NCBI GenBank assembly: GCA_012964335.1
Contig: DTUF01000035.1
Coordinates: forward strand, 1 to 59,715
Length of the DNA stretch: 59,715 nucleotides
Reading direction: 5' to 3'
Source of the DNA: Candidatus Poseidoniales archaeon
GTDB taxonomy: Archaea > Thermoplasmatota > Poseidoniia > Poseidoniales > Thalassarchaeaceae
Position numbers and translations under genes: made by a program. How positions within the stretch are numbered: position 1 is the stretch's first letter; every line of letters begins with the position of its first letter. This document shows, in pieces, positions 16,752-25,400 of this stretch. A model generated the notes under the pieces. That model made no database searches. It was not told the origin of the DNA and saw only the letters and a program-made list of their open reading frames with translations.

Positions 16752-18320
16752 TCAGAGCGGAATATTTCCATGCTTTTTTGGCGGAGTCCATTCCCGCTTA
16801 TTCCTGAGTAATCGCAATGCCCGAATGAGGTGGATTCTAGTTTCCTGAGGTTCTATTACATCATCAAGCCAACCATTTCGTGCAGCAACATAAGGGTCGC
16901 CGAATTTACGCTTGTATTCAGCCACTAATGTTTGGTGTGTGTCATTTGGGTCCTCAGCAACTTTTAGTTCCCGGCGATGAATGATGTTTACCGCCCCATC
17001 TGCACCCATCACAGCCAACTCACCAGTTGGCCACGCAATATTGTAATCGGAGCCCAAATGTTTGCAAGACATTGCTAAATATGCGCCCCCATAGGCTTTA
17101 CGAGTAACTACTGTCATTTTTGGAACAGTAGCTTCGGCATAGGCATATAGCAATTTAGCCCCGTGACGGATTATTCCACCCCACTCTTGAACTGTACCTG
17201 GTAGAAAACCCGGGACATCAACGATGGTGAGCAACGGGATGTTAAAGCAATCACAGGTTCTAATGAAACGTGCCGCTTTGATGCTAGCATCAATATCTAG
17301 GCAGCCAGCAAGGACTTTTGGCTGATTAGCAACGACTCCAACAGTCGCACCATCCAATCGACAAAAACCAATGATAATATTGTCTGCATACCTCTCAGAC
17401 AATTCAAGAAAGTGATTGTCATCTACAATCTCCAAGATTACTTTACGGATGTCATAAGGATGATTGGTATCATCTGGAATTAAATCTTGTAATACATCAC
17501 AACTGCGATTAGCCTCATCACTGGTTTTACGGATTGGCGGTTCTGCTAAACAATGGTCTGGTAAGAATGAAAGCATCTCTGAAACTATTTCTGTAGCATC
17601 ATCTTCATCAGCCGCAATCATGCAAGCAATACCTGAACGACTTGCATGTAAATCTGCACCGCCTAACTCATGTGCTGTGATCTCTCCACTTGCAGTTTCT
17701 TCTGTTTCTAAAGGACTAGAGAGAAATAATTGACCGTGTTCTTGGCCAAGAATAACGAAATCAGCCAATCCTGCAGCTAAAGCAGACACCCCCACTACTG
17801 GACCAAGAACGAGACTAAACATTGGGATTCTGCCACTACATGCAACTATTCGGTCTAGCAAAACTCCAGTCCCACCAAGTGAATGCACTCCATCGTGAGC
17901 TCGTTGTCCACCTCCATCCCAAATTCCAACAAGTGGAATCCTAGCCCGCTCAGCCATTTCAGCAAGTTTTGCAATTTTCAGAGCATGCATCTCCCCCATT
18001 GAACCGCCAAATACTGAGAAGTCTTGAGCAAAGCAAAAAATTCTCCTACCATCAACAGTGCCATGACCGCATACTACTCCATCACCTTCAATTGGATGGA
18101 GATGAAGATTAAATTGGTCGTTACGGTGAGTTACAAAACTATCAACTTCAACAAAAGAATCACCATCAACTAAGGCGTTGATTCTGTCCCATGCAGTTCT
18201 TCTTCCACTGGCACGTAATGCATCAACCTTAGTTTGGCCACCGGCAGAAGTTGCTCTTTTCCGCCGCAACAACAATTCCTCTGAATTATCACTAGGAGGA
18301 GGAGGAACTGCTACCATCAA
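16752..18320 (-). CDS. acyl-CoA carboxyltransferase (propionyl-/acetyl-CoA carboxylase beta or methylmalonyl-CoA decarboxylase alpha type)
   Basis: 522 aa, typical length. It moves CO2 between carboxybiotin and an acyl-CoA (or the reverse). It has two crotonase-like halves. The N-half contains GTVDGRRIFCFAQDFSVFGG and DGGGQRAHDGVHSLGG. The C-half contains DVPGFLPG and the biotin-side loop AYGGAYLAMSCKHLGSD followed by WPTGELAVMGADGAV, all hallmark blocks. The N-half oxyanion segment is unusual: GPVVGVSALAAG stands where most homologues have GPCAGGAVYSPA. No biotin carboxylase or biotin carrier gene is adjacent, so partners must be elsewhere. Members in archaea serve propionyl-CoA/methylmalonyl-CoA metabolism. 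Confidence 0.88.
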   Translation of the reverse strand: MMVAVPPPPSDNSEELLLRRKRATSAGGQTKVDALRASGRRTAWDRINALVDGDSFVEVDSFVTHRNDQFNLHLHPIEGDGVVCGHGTVDGRRIFCFAQDFSVFGGSMGEMHALKIAKLAEMAERARIPLVGIWDGGGQRAHDGVHSLGGTGVLLDRIVACSGRIPMFSLVLGPVVGVSALAAGLADFVILGQEHGQLFLSSPLETEETASGEITAHELGGADLHASRSGIACMIAADEDDATEIVSEMLSFLPDHCLAEPPIRKTSDEANRSCDVLQDLIPDDTNHPYDIRKVILEIVDDNHFLELSERYADNIIIGFCRLDGATVGVVANQPKVLAGCLDIDASIKAARFIRTCDCFNIPLLTIVDVPGFLPGTVQEWGGIIRHGAKLLYAYAEATVPKMTVVTRKAYGGAYLAMSCKHLGSDYNIAWPTGELAVMGADGAVNIIHRRELKVAEDPNDTHQTLVAEYKRKFGDPYVAARNGWLDDVIEPQETRIHLIRALRLLRNKREWTPPKKHGNIPL

Positions 18321-18378
18321 TATTCATCCAATCGCTGAGGGTGAATCACGATAGCGGTAAGAATAATTGGCAAAGTAA

Positions 18379-18406
18379 CCAATTGAAAAATCAAATTTTC
18401 AATTGG
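18379..18406 (-). terminator. perfect 11-bp stem-loop just after gatD
   Basis: CCAATTGAAAA and TTTTCAATTGG form an uninterrupted 11-bp stem with a 6-nt loop, 3 nt beyond the gatD stop codon and upstream of the carboxyltransferase gene on the same strand. There is no clear U-run afterwards, so it may act as an RNA 3'-end or processing structure or a regulatory palindrome instead of a textbook terminator. Confidence 0.5.
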
Positions 18407-18409
18407 AAA

Positions 18410-19780
18410 TCAAATTGATGAGGGGTTCTCCCCCACTAGATTCTCAACCCAGGCGGAGGCAATTTCATTTCCCTTTAATCCGAGAGATAAAAGGTGGTGG
18501 AGTTTGACCAAGGAAACCTCTGGTGTGAAGTTAGTCCCGTGACCTAGAATCCCTAATTCTTGCTGATCTCTACCTTTAGAATATACATCCAAATGAACTG
18601 GTCCTGAAATACACTGAGTTGTAACTACTGCCACACCACCACCACCAATATACTGTGATATTGCATCTTGAACTTCATCGTTCTCAGGTGCATCTCCTGG
18701 ATTATCAAGAGGTAGATGGCCTAACCCAGTACCCCAGAATAACACCCCTTGGTAACCGTTTTTCAGAGCATGAATAATTTGGTCACCTTGAAGATGTGGT
18801 CCGGCTATCAGTTGCATGATTTTAATATCGCAATCATAATTTGTTGGTTCAAAATTAGCAATTCGTGAATCACCGTTTAGTAGATTCGAGTACGAATCCG
18901 TGAGAGTCATGGTTAATTCACCACCATTGATTGATATTGATGCTAAGGGATTTTGATTGATTGGTGTAAAAGCATCTCGCCGTGAGGAGTGATTCTTTCT
19001 TACTGCACAACCAGGATTTATCGAGATGGTACCATCATCACCAGAACCATGCATTACTACAACAGTTGAATCTGTAACACCTGATGGTTCTGGCCCAAAA
19101 GCAGCCCAATGAACGGCGGCAATCAAATTTTCAGCCCCATCTGTTGACCCGCGGTCAGATGACCGTTGTGAACCAGTGAAGGCAATGCGGCCGGCGGGTC
19201 GTCCACCTGTCCCTGAAAATGCAAAGGCAATAGCAGCCGCTGAAATGTGCATTGTATCAGTCCCATGAGTAATTACTACCCCAACAGCCCCTTCACTAAA
19301 GGAAGATGCAACGGCATCAGCCATTCGATTCCAGTGCTGTGGACGAATATCATCTGACCACATATTTCCGAGTTTTTTGGTTTTAATTTGGGCAATTCCC
19401 CCCAATTCTGGGATTGCGGCTAGTATTTCTTCGGGCTCAAACCGAGCGGTTACGGCGCCCGTTGTATAATCAACTTTGGAAGCGATAGTACCGCCAGTGT
19501 GGAGTATGTGAATTAGCGGTAGGTCGGTGTTCATTGAAACACCCGGTGAATCCAAACTAGCAGGTGCACTCACCCCGAGATTAGTGATAGACTCAACCAT
19601 ATTCAGAGAGTGTGTAGCATTGTATCCATTCACTAATTTGACAGTGATATGGCCTACCGCTGTAGCAGCTAGTAAAACTCCTTCAACTTCAGTTGGCCCA
19701 TTCCATGTAGTGGCAACTAATCGTACCCGAGTTCCAACTTCGGGAACCTCGCTCTGCTCTACCATTAACCTGCGGGGCAC
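18410..19780 (-). CDS. gatD: glutamyl-tRNA(Gln) amidotransferase subunit D
   Basis: 456 aa, as expected for the archaeal-specific GatD. It releases ammonia from glutamine or asparagine for GatE, which converts Glu-tRNA(Gln) to Gln-tRNA(Gln). The N-terminal ~75 residues form the GatD-specific beta-barrel (GTRVRLVAT, then GVLLAATAVGHITVKL). The rest is an L-asparaginase domain with the first catalytic threonine in LHTGGTIASK, the second in THGTDTMH, and an AFTGSQR block. Its partner gatE is not in the window. The gene lies downstream of tRNA-Met on the same strand. Confidence 0.93.
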   Translation of the reverse strand: MPRRLMVEQSEVPEVGTRVRLVATTWNGPTEVEGVLLAATAVGHITVKLVNGYNATHSLNMVESITNLGVSAPASLDSPGVSMNTDLPLIHILHTGGTIASKVDYTTGAVTARFEPEEILAAIPELGGIAQIKTKKLGNMWSDDIRPQHWNRMADAVASSFSEGAVGVVITHGTDTMHISAAAIAFAFSGTGGRPAGRIAFTGSQRSSDRGSTDGAENLIAAVHWAAFGPEPSGVTDSTVVVMHGSGDDGTISINPGCAVRKNHSSRRDAFTPINQNPLASISINGGELTMTLTDSYSNLLNGDSRIANFEPTNYDCDIKIMQLIAGPHLQGDQIIHALKNGYQGVLFWGTGLGHLPLDNPGDAPENDEVQDAISQYIGGGGVAVVTTQCISGPVHLDVYSKGRDQQELGILGHGTNFTPEVSLVKLHHLLSLGLKGNEIASAWVENLVGENPSSI

Positions 19781-19865
19781 GACTTAGCCCATCAATTCAA
19801 CCCTTGAATCATTGAAGAAATGTTCATCTTTCGGAGGGTAAGAATAAAACCAATCACCGAATTGG

Positions 19866-19882
19866 AATTATTGATAATAATT
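19866..19882. repeat. A+T-rich inverted repeat between gatD and tRNA-Met
   Basis: AATTATT-GAT-AATAATT is a perfect 7-bp inverted repeat in the 124-nt spacer between the tRNA and gatD. It may be part of the gatD promoter or a tRNA 3'-trailer element. The T7 stretch at 19895-19901 would be an A-run in the tRNA transcript, so it is not a terminator for it. Confidence 0.3.
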
Positions 19883-19904
19883 TCAATATTAGTTGTTTTT
19901 TTGA

Positions 19905-20033
19905 TGCCGGGAGCGGGACTTGAACCCGCGACCTTCGGATGTCTCAGACACCTCAGGGGAGTATAGCGCTCACCGTTCTGCCATTTCTGGCTACCCTATG
20001 AGTCCGACGCGCCACCAACTACGCCACCCCGGC
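19905..20033 (-). tRNA. tRNA-Met(CAT), elongator type, with a 56-nt intron
   Basis: A full cloverleaf can be folded on the minus strand. The acceptor GCCGGGG pairs with TCCCGGC (one G-U) and A73 is the discriminator. The D arm is GCGT/GCGC, the anticodon stem TCGGA/TCCGA, the variable loop AGGTC, and the T arm GCGGG-TTCAAGT-CCCGC. The anticodon loop reads CT-CAT-A, then an intron at 19941-19996, then A38. The exon CTCA pairs with intron TGAG to make the 4-bp central helix, flanked by 3-nt bulges TAG and ACA, a canonical archaeal bulge-helix-bulge at position 37/38. G1-C72 and an anticodon stem without the GGG/CCC pairs argue against initiator tRNA. tRNA-Ile2 with a modified C34 is less likely, given the Met-like acceptor sequence. 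CCA is not encoded. Confidence 0.92.
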
Positions 20034-20115
20034 AATGAACCGCCCGACCGGCAGAACCTCTTTGAACAATTCGGGAGTTTTTAATGGAAACAACACAGCC
20101 CTATTAGCAATCTAA

Positions 20116-20120
20116 GGAGG
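20116..20120 (+). promoter_or_regulatory. strong Shine-Dalgarno sequence
   Basis: TAAGGAGG ends 7 nt before the ATG at 20128. It is one of the clearest ribosome binding sites in the window and fixes the start of the downstream membrane protein. Confidence 0.7.
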
Positions 20121-20127
20121 CGAACTA

Positions 20128-21039
20128 ATGATAGGTGGCTCGCGCTCGGCAGTACCGAAGCACATGGTTGACCTCAACACGGCAATGCAGGCGGCAAGGG
20201 CTGAAAACCGCAGGAAAAAAAAGAGTGGTGATGACAGAAAGGCTAGACCAGGCGGTAAACTTGGGGTAGAGAACTTTGACCCTAAAGACCATGTTGAAAA
20301 GGAAGTAGCAGACACAATCTCAATGTGGCTAGTTGTCGCATTTGGCACAATCATTTCATTTGTAATGAGATATGTTATGATGCCGGGAATGGAGGGGCCA
20401 AAATCAGTTCTCTGGTTTCTCCCAATGACGCTGGTAGTAATTATTCCATCACTACACAGAGTGCTGGTTCCTGAACCATACAAATCGCGCTACACCTTTG
20501 GCAACTGGTTTCGGTCAGGGATGCTCTTCATCTTCACATGGTTAGCACTTTCATTCATTCTCGTCAATCCACCAATAGGAGATATAGGAGCGCCTGATAT
20601 TTCTGGGAAAATGACCGTCGTAATTGTTGACGGGGAAGATATCTTAATTGACAGTGACAATCTTAGTAGTAAAAGCCATTCTTTCACACTTAACAGAAAC
20701 GGCAGTAGTGGAGATGCATGGATGGTATTCTATGTCAATGACAATACTGATCCAAGTGTTGCAACGATAAGTTTGACATCTCTTTTCAATGCCCCAAGTG
20801 AAACACCTCAAGAGTTAGCTGGAGGGGTTGTTGGCGACTATAGTAACTGTACTGCAATCCTAGACGGTCTACGTGAATCTCAACAAAAGGCTATAGAAAA
20901 ACACCATTATGATGAATGCGTCGCAATTAATCTTGGCGAACTTCAAGCAGGAGATTACCACCTAACAGTTACACTAACTGAAGATGGAGACCCTTGGGTT
21001 AATATTCGAATCATTGAGTATGACTTGACTGTAGTTTGA
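20128..21039 (+). CDS. hypothetical membrane protein with basic cytoplasmic N-terminus and extracytoplasmic C-terminal domain
   Basis: 303 aa, not recognised. Residues 1-60 are rich in Lys and Arg (ENRRKKKS), followed by helices near 65-83, 90-108 and 128-148. The remaining ~155 residues (from about NPPIGDIG) are hydrophilic and beta-rich and probably face outside; two Cys (in YSNCTA and YDECVA) could form a disulfide. The start is set by a strong Shine-Dalgarno sequence. It is a single-gene unit between the tRNA and the convergent small ORF/rfcS. Confidence 0.65.
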   Translation: MIGGSRSAVPKHMVDLNTAMQAARAENRRKKKSGDDRKARPGGKLGVENFDPKDHVEKEVADTISMWLVVAFGTIISFVMRYVMMPGMEGPKSVLWFLPMTLVVIIPSLHRVLVPEPYKSRYTFGNWFRSGMLFIFTWLALSFILVNPPIGDIGAPDISGKMTVVIVDGEDILIDSDNLSSKSHSFTLNRNGSSGDAWMVFYVNDNTDPSVATISLTSLFNAPSETPQELAGGVVGDYSNCTAILDGLRESQQKAIEKHHYDECVAINLGELQAGDYHLTVTLTEDGDPWVNIRIIEYDLTVV

Positions 21040-21040
21040 A

Positions 21041-21235
21041 TTAGCACCATGCAGGATTTAGTAAATCACTGTGTAATGCCTTTATTTCATCAAATATAGG
21101 TTTGAGTTTTTTACATATTAATTGTGAACGAGTCCTTTCATCAATTTTCATGTCCCTCCATTTCCTAACGATTGGTGCTACTGCAGTGCAAGCAATCATG
21201 TCGCCCACCCAAAACAAGTCACGGTTTAGTGCCAT
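21041..21235 (-). CDS. small hypothetical protein
   Basis: 64 aa, same strand as rfcS and 82 nt downstream of it. It has a short hydrophobic N-terminal part (LFWVGDMIACTAVAPIV) and a charged, probably helical C-terminal half (KWRDMKIDERTRSQ, KKLKPIFDEIKAL). It overlaps no other gene and ends 1 nt beyond the convergent membrane-protein gene. The composition looks protein-like, but there is no family match, so this is only a candidate. Confidence 0.4.
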   Translation of the reverse strand: MALNRDLFWVGDMIACTAVAPIVRKWRDMKIDERTRSQLICKKLKPIFDEIKALHSDLLNPAWC

Positions 21236-21317
21236 GATGATTTGTGGTTAGTTCACCTACACCTGATTTACCAAGGGAGGGGTAGATGGCTAACTGAAAG
21301 TGAAGAAGGTCTGAAAA

Positions 21318-22274
21318 TCAATCACTAAGTAAACGGCAAATGTTTGAACACATTGCATCTAATTGAAGTGCTTCACCGCCTCCTTCTACCAATCTAAAAT
21401 CTACTTGAGCAAGCATTTCGGTTAATTCTAATTTCTGTATTTCCTCAAGAAATTCTGTATCATACATTGCTCTATGAAGTTGATTTATGAAATCTGTTCC
21501 AGCTAATCCAAATTTATCTAGAATTGTTTGAAGCCGTCTACGTGCTGGGTGAAATCCATCTCTCTTACAAGCCAAAAGAAAATCATGCAATTGTTCAGGA
21601 GGAGCTGTTGCTGTAGTCTCATAAATCAGTGCTCGGGTAACATGTTTGTCGAGTGAAGCCGCAACCTGAAGAGCGGTTATTGCTTTCCGTAAATCACCCT
21701 GACTTACATTGATTATCGCTTCTTTAGCATCATCATCAAGAGTTACTCCTTCAGAACCAGAAATATCCGAGATTTGTTTGGCAATTTGATCATTAGCCAA
21801 TGGTCTGAAACGGAATACTGCGCAACGTGATTGAATTGGCTCAATAACCTTGCTTGAGTAATTACAAGAAAGTATGAATCTACAGGTCTCAGAATATTGC
21901 TCCATGATTCGCCTCAATGCACCCTGTGCATCGGAAGTCAGCGCATCCGCTTCATCAAGGAAAATAACCTTGAATGTCGCCCCTCCAAGTGGACTTGTCT
22001 TGGCAAATTGTTTGACTTTATTACGAATACTGTCTAAACCGCGCTCATCGCTCGCATTCATCTCAAGAATATTGTCTCTAAATGAATCCTGAAAAACATC
22101 ACGAGTCAAGGCAATCGCCGCAGTTGTCTTACCAGTCCCAGGGGGACCTGCAAAAAGTAAATGGGGAAAGGAACCTTGCTCCGCATAGGCTTTCAGTCTA
22201 CCGATTACTGCGGGTTGCCCTCGGATATCATCCACTGTTTGAGGGCGATGTTTTTCAACCCACATCTTAGCCAT
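21318..22274 (-). CDS. rfcS: replication factor C small subunit (clamp loader ATPase)
   Basis: About 318 aa from the ATG at 22274 (MAKMWVEKHRP); an upstream ATG at 22319 would add 15 residues not typical of the family, whose members begin close to WVEKYRP. It loads the PCNA sliding clamp with RfcL. It shows the RFC box I start (WVEKHRP), Walker A GPPGTGKTT, Walker B FLDEAD, sensor 1 SCNYSSK and the SRC box containing the arginine finger (IQSRCAVFRF). It is divergent from the giant surface-protein gene. Confidence 0.93.
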   Translation of the reverse strand: MAKMWVEKHRPQTVDDIRGQPAVIGRLKAYAEQGSFPHLLFAGPPGTGKTTAAIALTRDVFQDSFRDNILEMNASDERGLDSIRNKVKQFAKTSPLGGATFKVIFLDEADALTSDAQGALRRIMEQYSETCRFILSCNYSSKVIEPIQSRCAVFRFRPLANDQIAKQISDISGSEGVTLDDDAKEAIINVSQGDLRKAITALQVAASLDKHVTRALIYETTATAPPEQLHDFLLACKRDGFHPARRRLQTILDKFGLAGTDFINQLHRAMYDTEFLEEIQKLELTEMLAQVDFRLVEGGGEALQLDAMCSNICRLLSD

Positions 22275-22428
22275 CAGAGCCCGACCTATTACCGCCTTTA
22301 CTTGGCCATCAATAACCATTGTGACTGCAACCTAAAAATTCATTTTAGATGTCACGGGACCTATGCGTAGCATAGTCCCGACGCCGAAAGCGGTTAATGC
22401 AGGCACCATCTCCCCGTCAGGGATTGTC

Positions 22429-25400
22429 ATGGTGAAGAGGCAAATGAACAACAAGACATTGACTGCTCTGATTCTAGTTTTAGTAATGATTGCGGTACCT
22501 TGGACGAGTGTACTCAATGGACCTGAATTAGATACCGTATCAAGACCTGCTTGGGCTACCGGTTCGTCAACAGCTTCGGCAGATACTGGGCTGAATTTAA
22601 CAAGCCCAAATGCCACTCACGGAAGTGATGCAAACCTCAATTTGACGAATGTCAGCGGCATGGAAAGTATACTGCTGTTTAGTTTCCCACTCACATCCCC
22701 CAGTGGACCAATTCCTATAGCTGGGTCAATTCAAAGAGCAATTCTAACCGTCTACATCACTGGTGGAATGTCTCAAGGGTCAATGTATGCCTTCGCTGCA
22801 CCATTAAAGGCAGACTATGACGAAACAAATGCCACTTGGTTCAATAGCACACACAACAGTACTTGGCAAGTCGGTGGTGCAAACGGAACTACCGACAGAG
22901 GGGCTTGGGAGCCACGAAGTGGGTCATTTTCTTCTAGTTCATCTTCATTTACCATCAATGTGACTTCTATTGCTCAAAGTGCATTAGCGAACGGTAATAG
23001 TCAAATAAATATGACAGTTTCATCTATTGGTCAAGGAATCCTAACGGTTGCTAGCCGGGAACACCCTACTACGGCAAAGAGACCTCGGATTTCATTTGTT
23101 TACGAAAGTACACCACCTACAACAGGCTCAGCAATTTCTCGCGGTGGGCCAGCCAATGATAGTGTAGCAATAACTGGTGCCTTCCTACTTACCGCAGATA
23201 CTACCCCTACCTTAGCATGGAGTGGTTTGAATGGTTCGGGAGTTGAAATTCATATCTCACAATCAAGTGATTACCGAAGTCTGGACGACGGTGGTTGGCT
23301 TTTCTCATCCTGGGCAAATACCGGTTTTACGATGGCAGGAGGAAATGGGACCTTCACTATCCCTAGTTCCTCAAGCCTTGATTTAGGAATGGCAGCTTAC
23401 TGGAGAGTTCGAGCATCAAAGGGTGATCAACTATCTGAATGGCAAACCGGACAATTCCTTCTTCCTTTCATTAACGCAACTAACAACGGCAATAATACTG
23501 CGACATTTGAACTGCTGCGCGATTCATTAGCTGTTGATGGCGGTACTCTTCATGATGCTTGGTTGTTATCTGGCAGTTCTAATTTGAGCGGGGGTGACAC
23601 CGAAAACATATGGATTGGTAACTCAAATAACACGTCACGTGATGATATGTCAGCGCTCATGCATGTTGACCTAGACCATACTGGATTACATTCCAACGCA
23701 ACGATACTCAGTGCCTACATGCAGATGAGGAGAACTGACAGGCAGGGGAATGCATGGATTAGTATCCATGAATTCAGCCAATCGAATTGGAGTGAGGATA
23801 CAGCATCTTGGGATAATTACTCAGGGAATCTGTCTTGGCCAAACGGTGGCCTTTCCAACAATATTGGTTCATCTTTGGATATTATTAATGGTGATAAATC
23901 TGGAAACATCTTCAGTTTTGACATCACCTATTCCGTTCAGGAATACATGCGAGGAGTACACCAATCAGGAACTGGAGATGGAATTTCTTTCCTTTTACAA
24001 TCAGCTGGAGCAAACAATGAGTGGGTAAGGTTCGCAGGCAGTGAAGAAAATGCTTTCACCCTACGACCAAAGATGGTAATCACCTATGCGTGGGGAGATG
24101 GAGCGGGCCCATCTGACACTGTTACTGTACAATCACCTCTTGACGGCCAAGGGGTTTGGTCAGTAGTTAACAACAATATGACAGCAGATTTAACCCCAAC
24201 CCTAAATTGGTCTACTACCGGTCATACTAACGACGAAGTTCGAATTGAATTGGCAGGTAATGAGGATTTTACTCAAGGACCATTTTATCGTGTTGATAGC
24301 CGAGATGCGAGTAGTGGAATCAACACAACTACTGGGACATTTACTGTCCCATCGAGTTGGGGACTTGACTACGGCGAAGATTACAATTGGCGTGTGCGCT
24401 GGATTGAAGATGGCGACTGGGGTGGTTATTCTTCAAGCCCAGGCTTTATCCTCTCAACAATCAATTCAACTTGGGTTTCGAACAATACATGGCAATTCCG
24501 TTTACGACATTCAAATGCATCACACACGATGGCTGCACCTTTCTGTGGAGATACTTACATTGACAGTCTCGGCCCAAGTTCAACCAATGATGCTGGGGAA
24601 TTATCAATCTCAAGTAGTCAATATACTATCTTTGGATGTGATATCCGTGGCCATATTCTACCACCCGGTCTCGCGGTAACAGATGTTGAATTAAGGATGA
24701 AATCATCATATGTCTCAGGGTCTCTTTCAGCTTCAGCGTATGAACTGATTAACCACAGATGGGATGAGGGAAGCGCTACTTGGGAGAATTATGAGGGCGC
24801 AAACAATTGGACAGGATTTGGAGCATCTGGAGCCGACCGAGGCCAACTGCTTGATTCTACCACAATTTCTGGTAGTACTCCAGCTTGGTTCACATGGAAT
24901 GTCACCGTTGCAGTACAGAACTCAATGCGATGGAATGTTCCGGTTGACTTCCTCTTAGTCGGGACAGGGGCTGGAGCAGCAGCTATGACAGATAAAGAAA
25001 ATGCTGGAAGTGCTGCTGATTATCCTGAACTTGTCATTAATTACAGCCCTGGTTCGATGGCTGTACCTGACCCACCTCAGCCAGTTGCTCCAATCAATGG
25101 CGTCTGGTCCGTAACAACTGGAATGCTCGTCGCTCCTGATGGAACTCCAGAAATGACTTGGAACCACACTGGAAGTGTATCAGCAAATGGCTGGGTTGTT
25201 GAATTAGATACCACGAACACATTCAACAGTAATGACTTGAGAGTTGCCCGTTCATGGGTTCAAATAAATGATTTTGATGTGCTCAACCGCACATATACAC
25301 CATCTTCTAATCTCAGTACGAGTGCAGTTTGGTATTGGCGAGTGCGAGGATCATCCCTCACAAACCAACTCGGAAACTGGAGCAGCATTGCTGACTTTGT

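Noticed and set aside
19895-19901. T-run beside tRNA-Met as its terminator
   Set aside because: The tRNA is on the minus strand, so this run is A in its transcript.
19905-20033. Alternative reading as tRNA-Ile2 (CAT) or initiator tRNA
   Set aside because: Acceptor and anticodon stems resemble elongator Met; initiator features (A1-U72, three G-C pairs in the anticodon stem) are missing. Ile2 cannot be strictly excluded without modification data.
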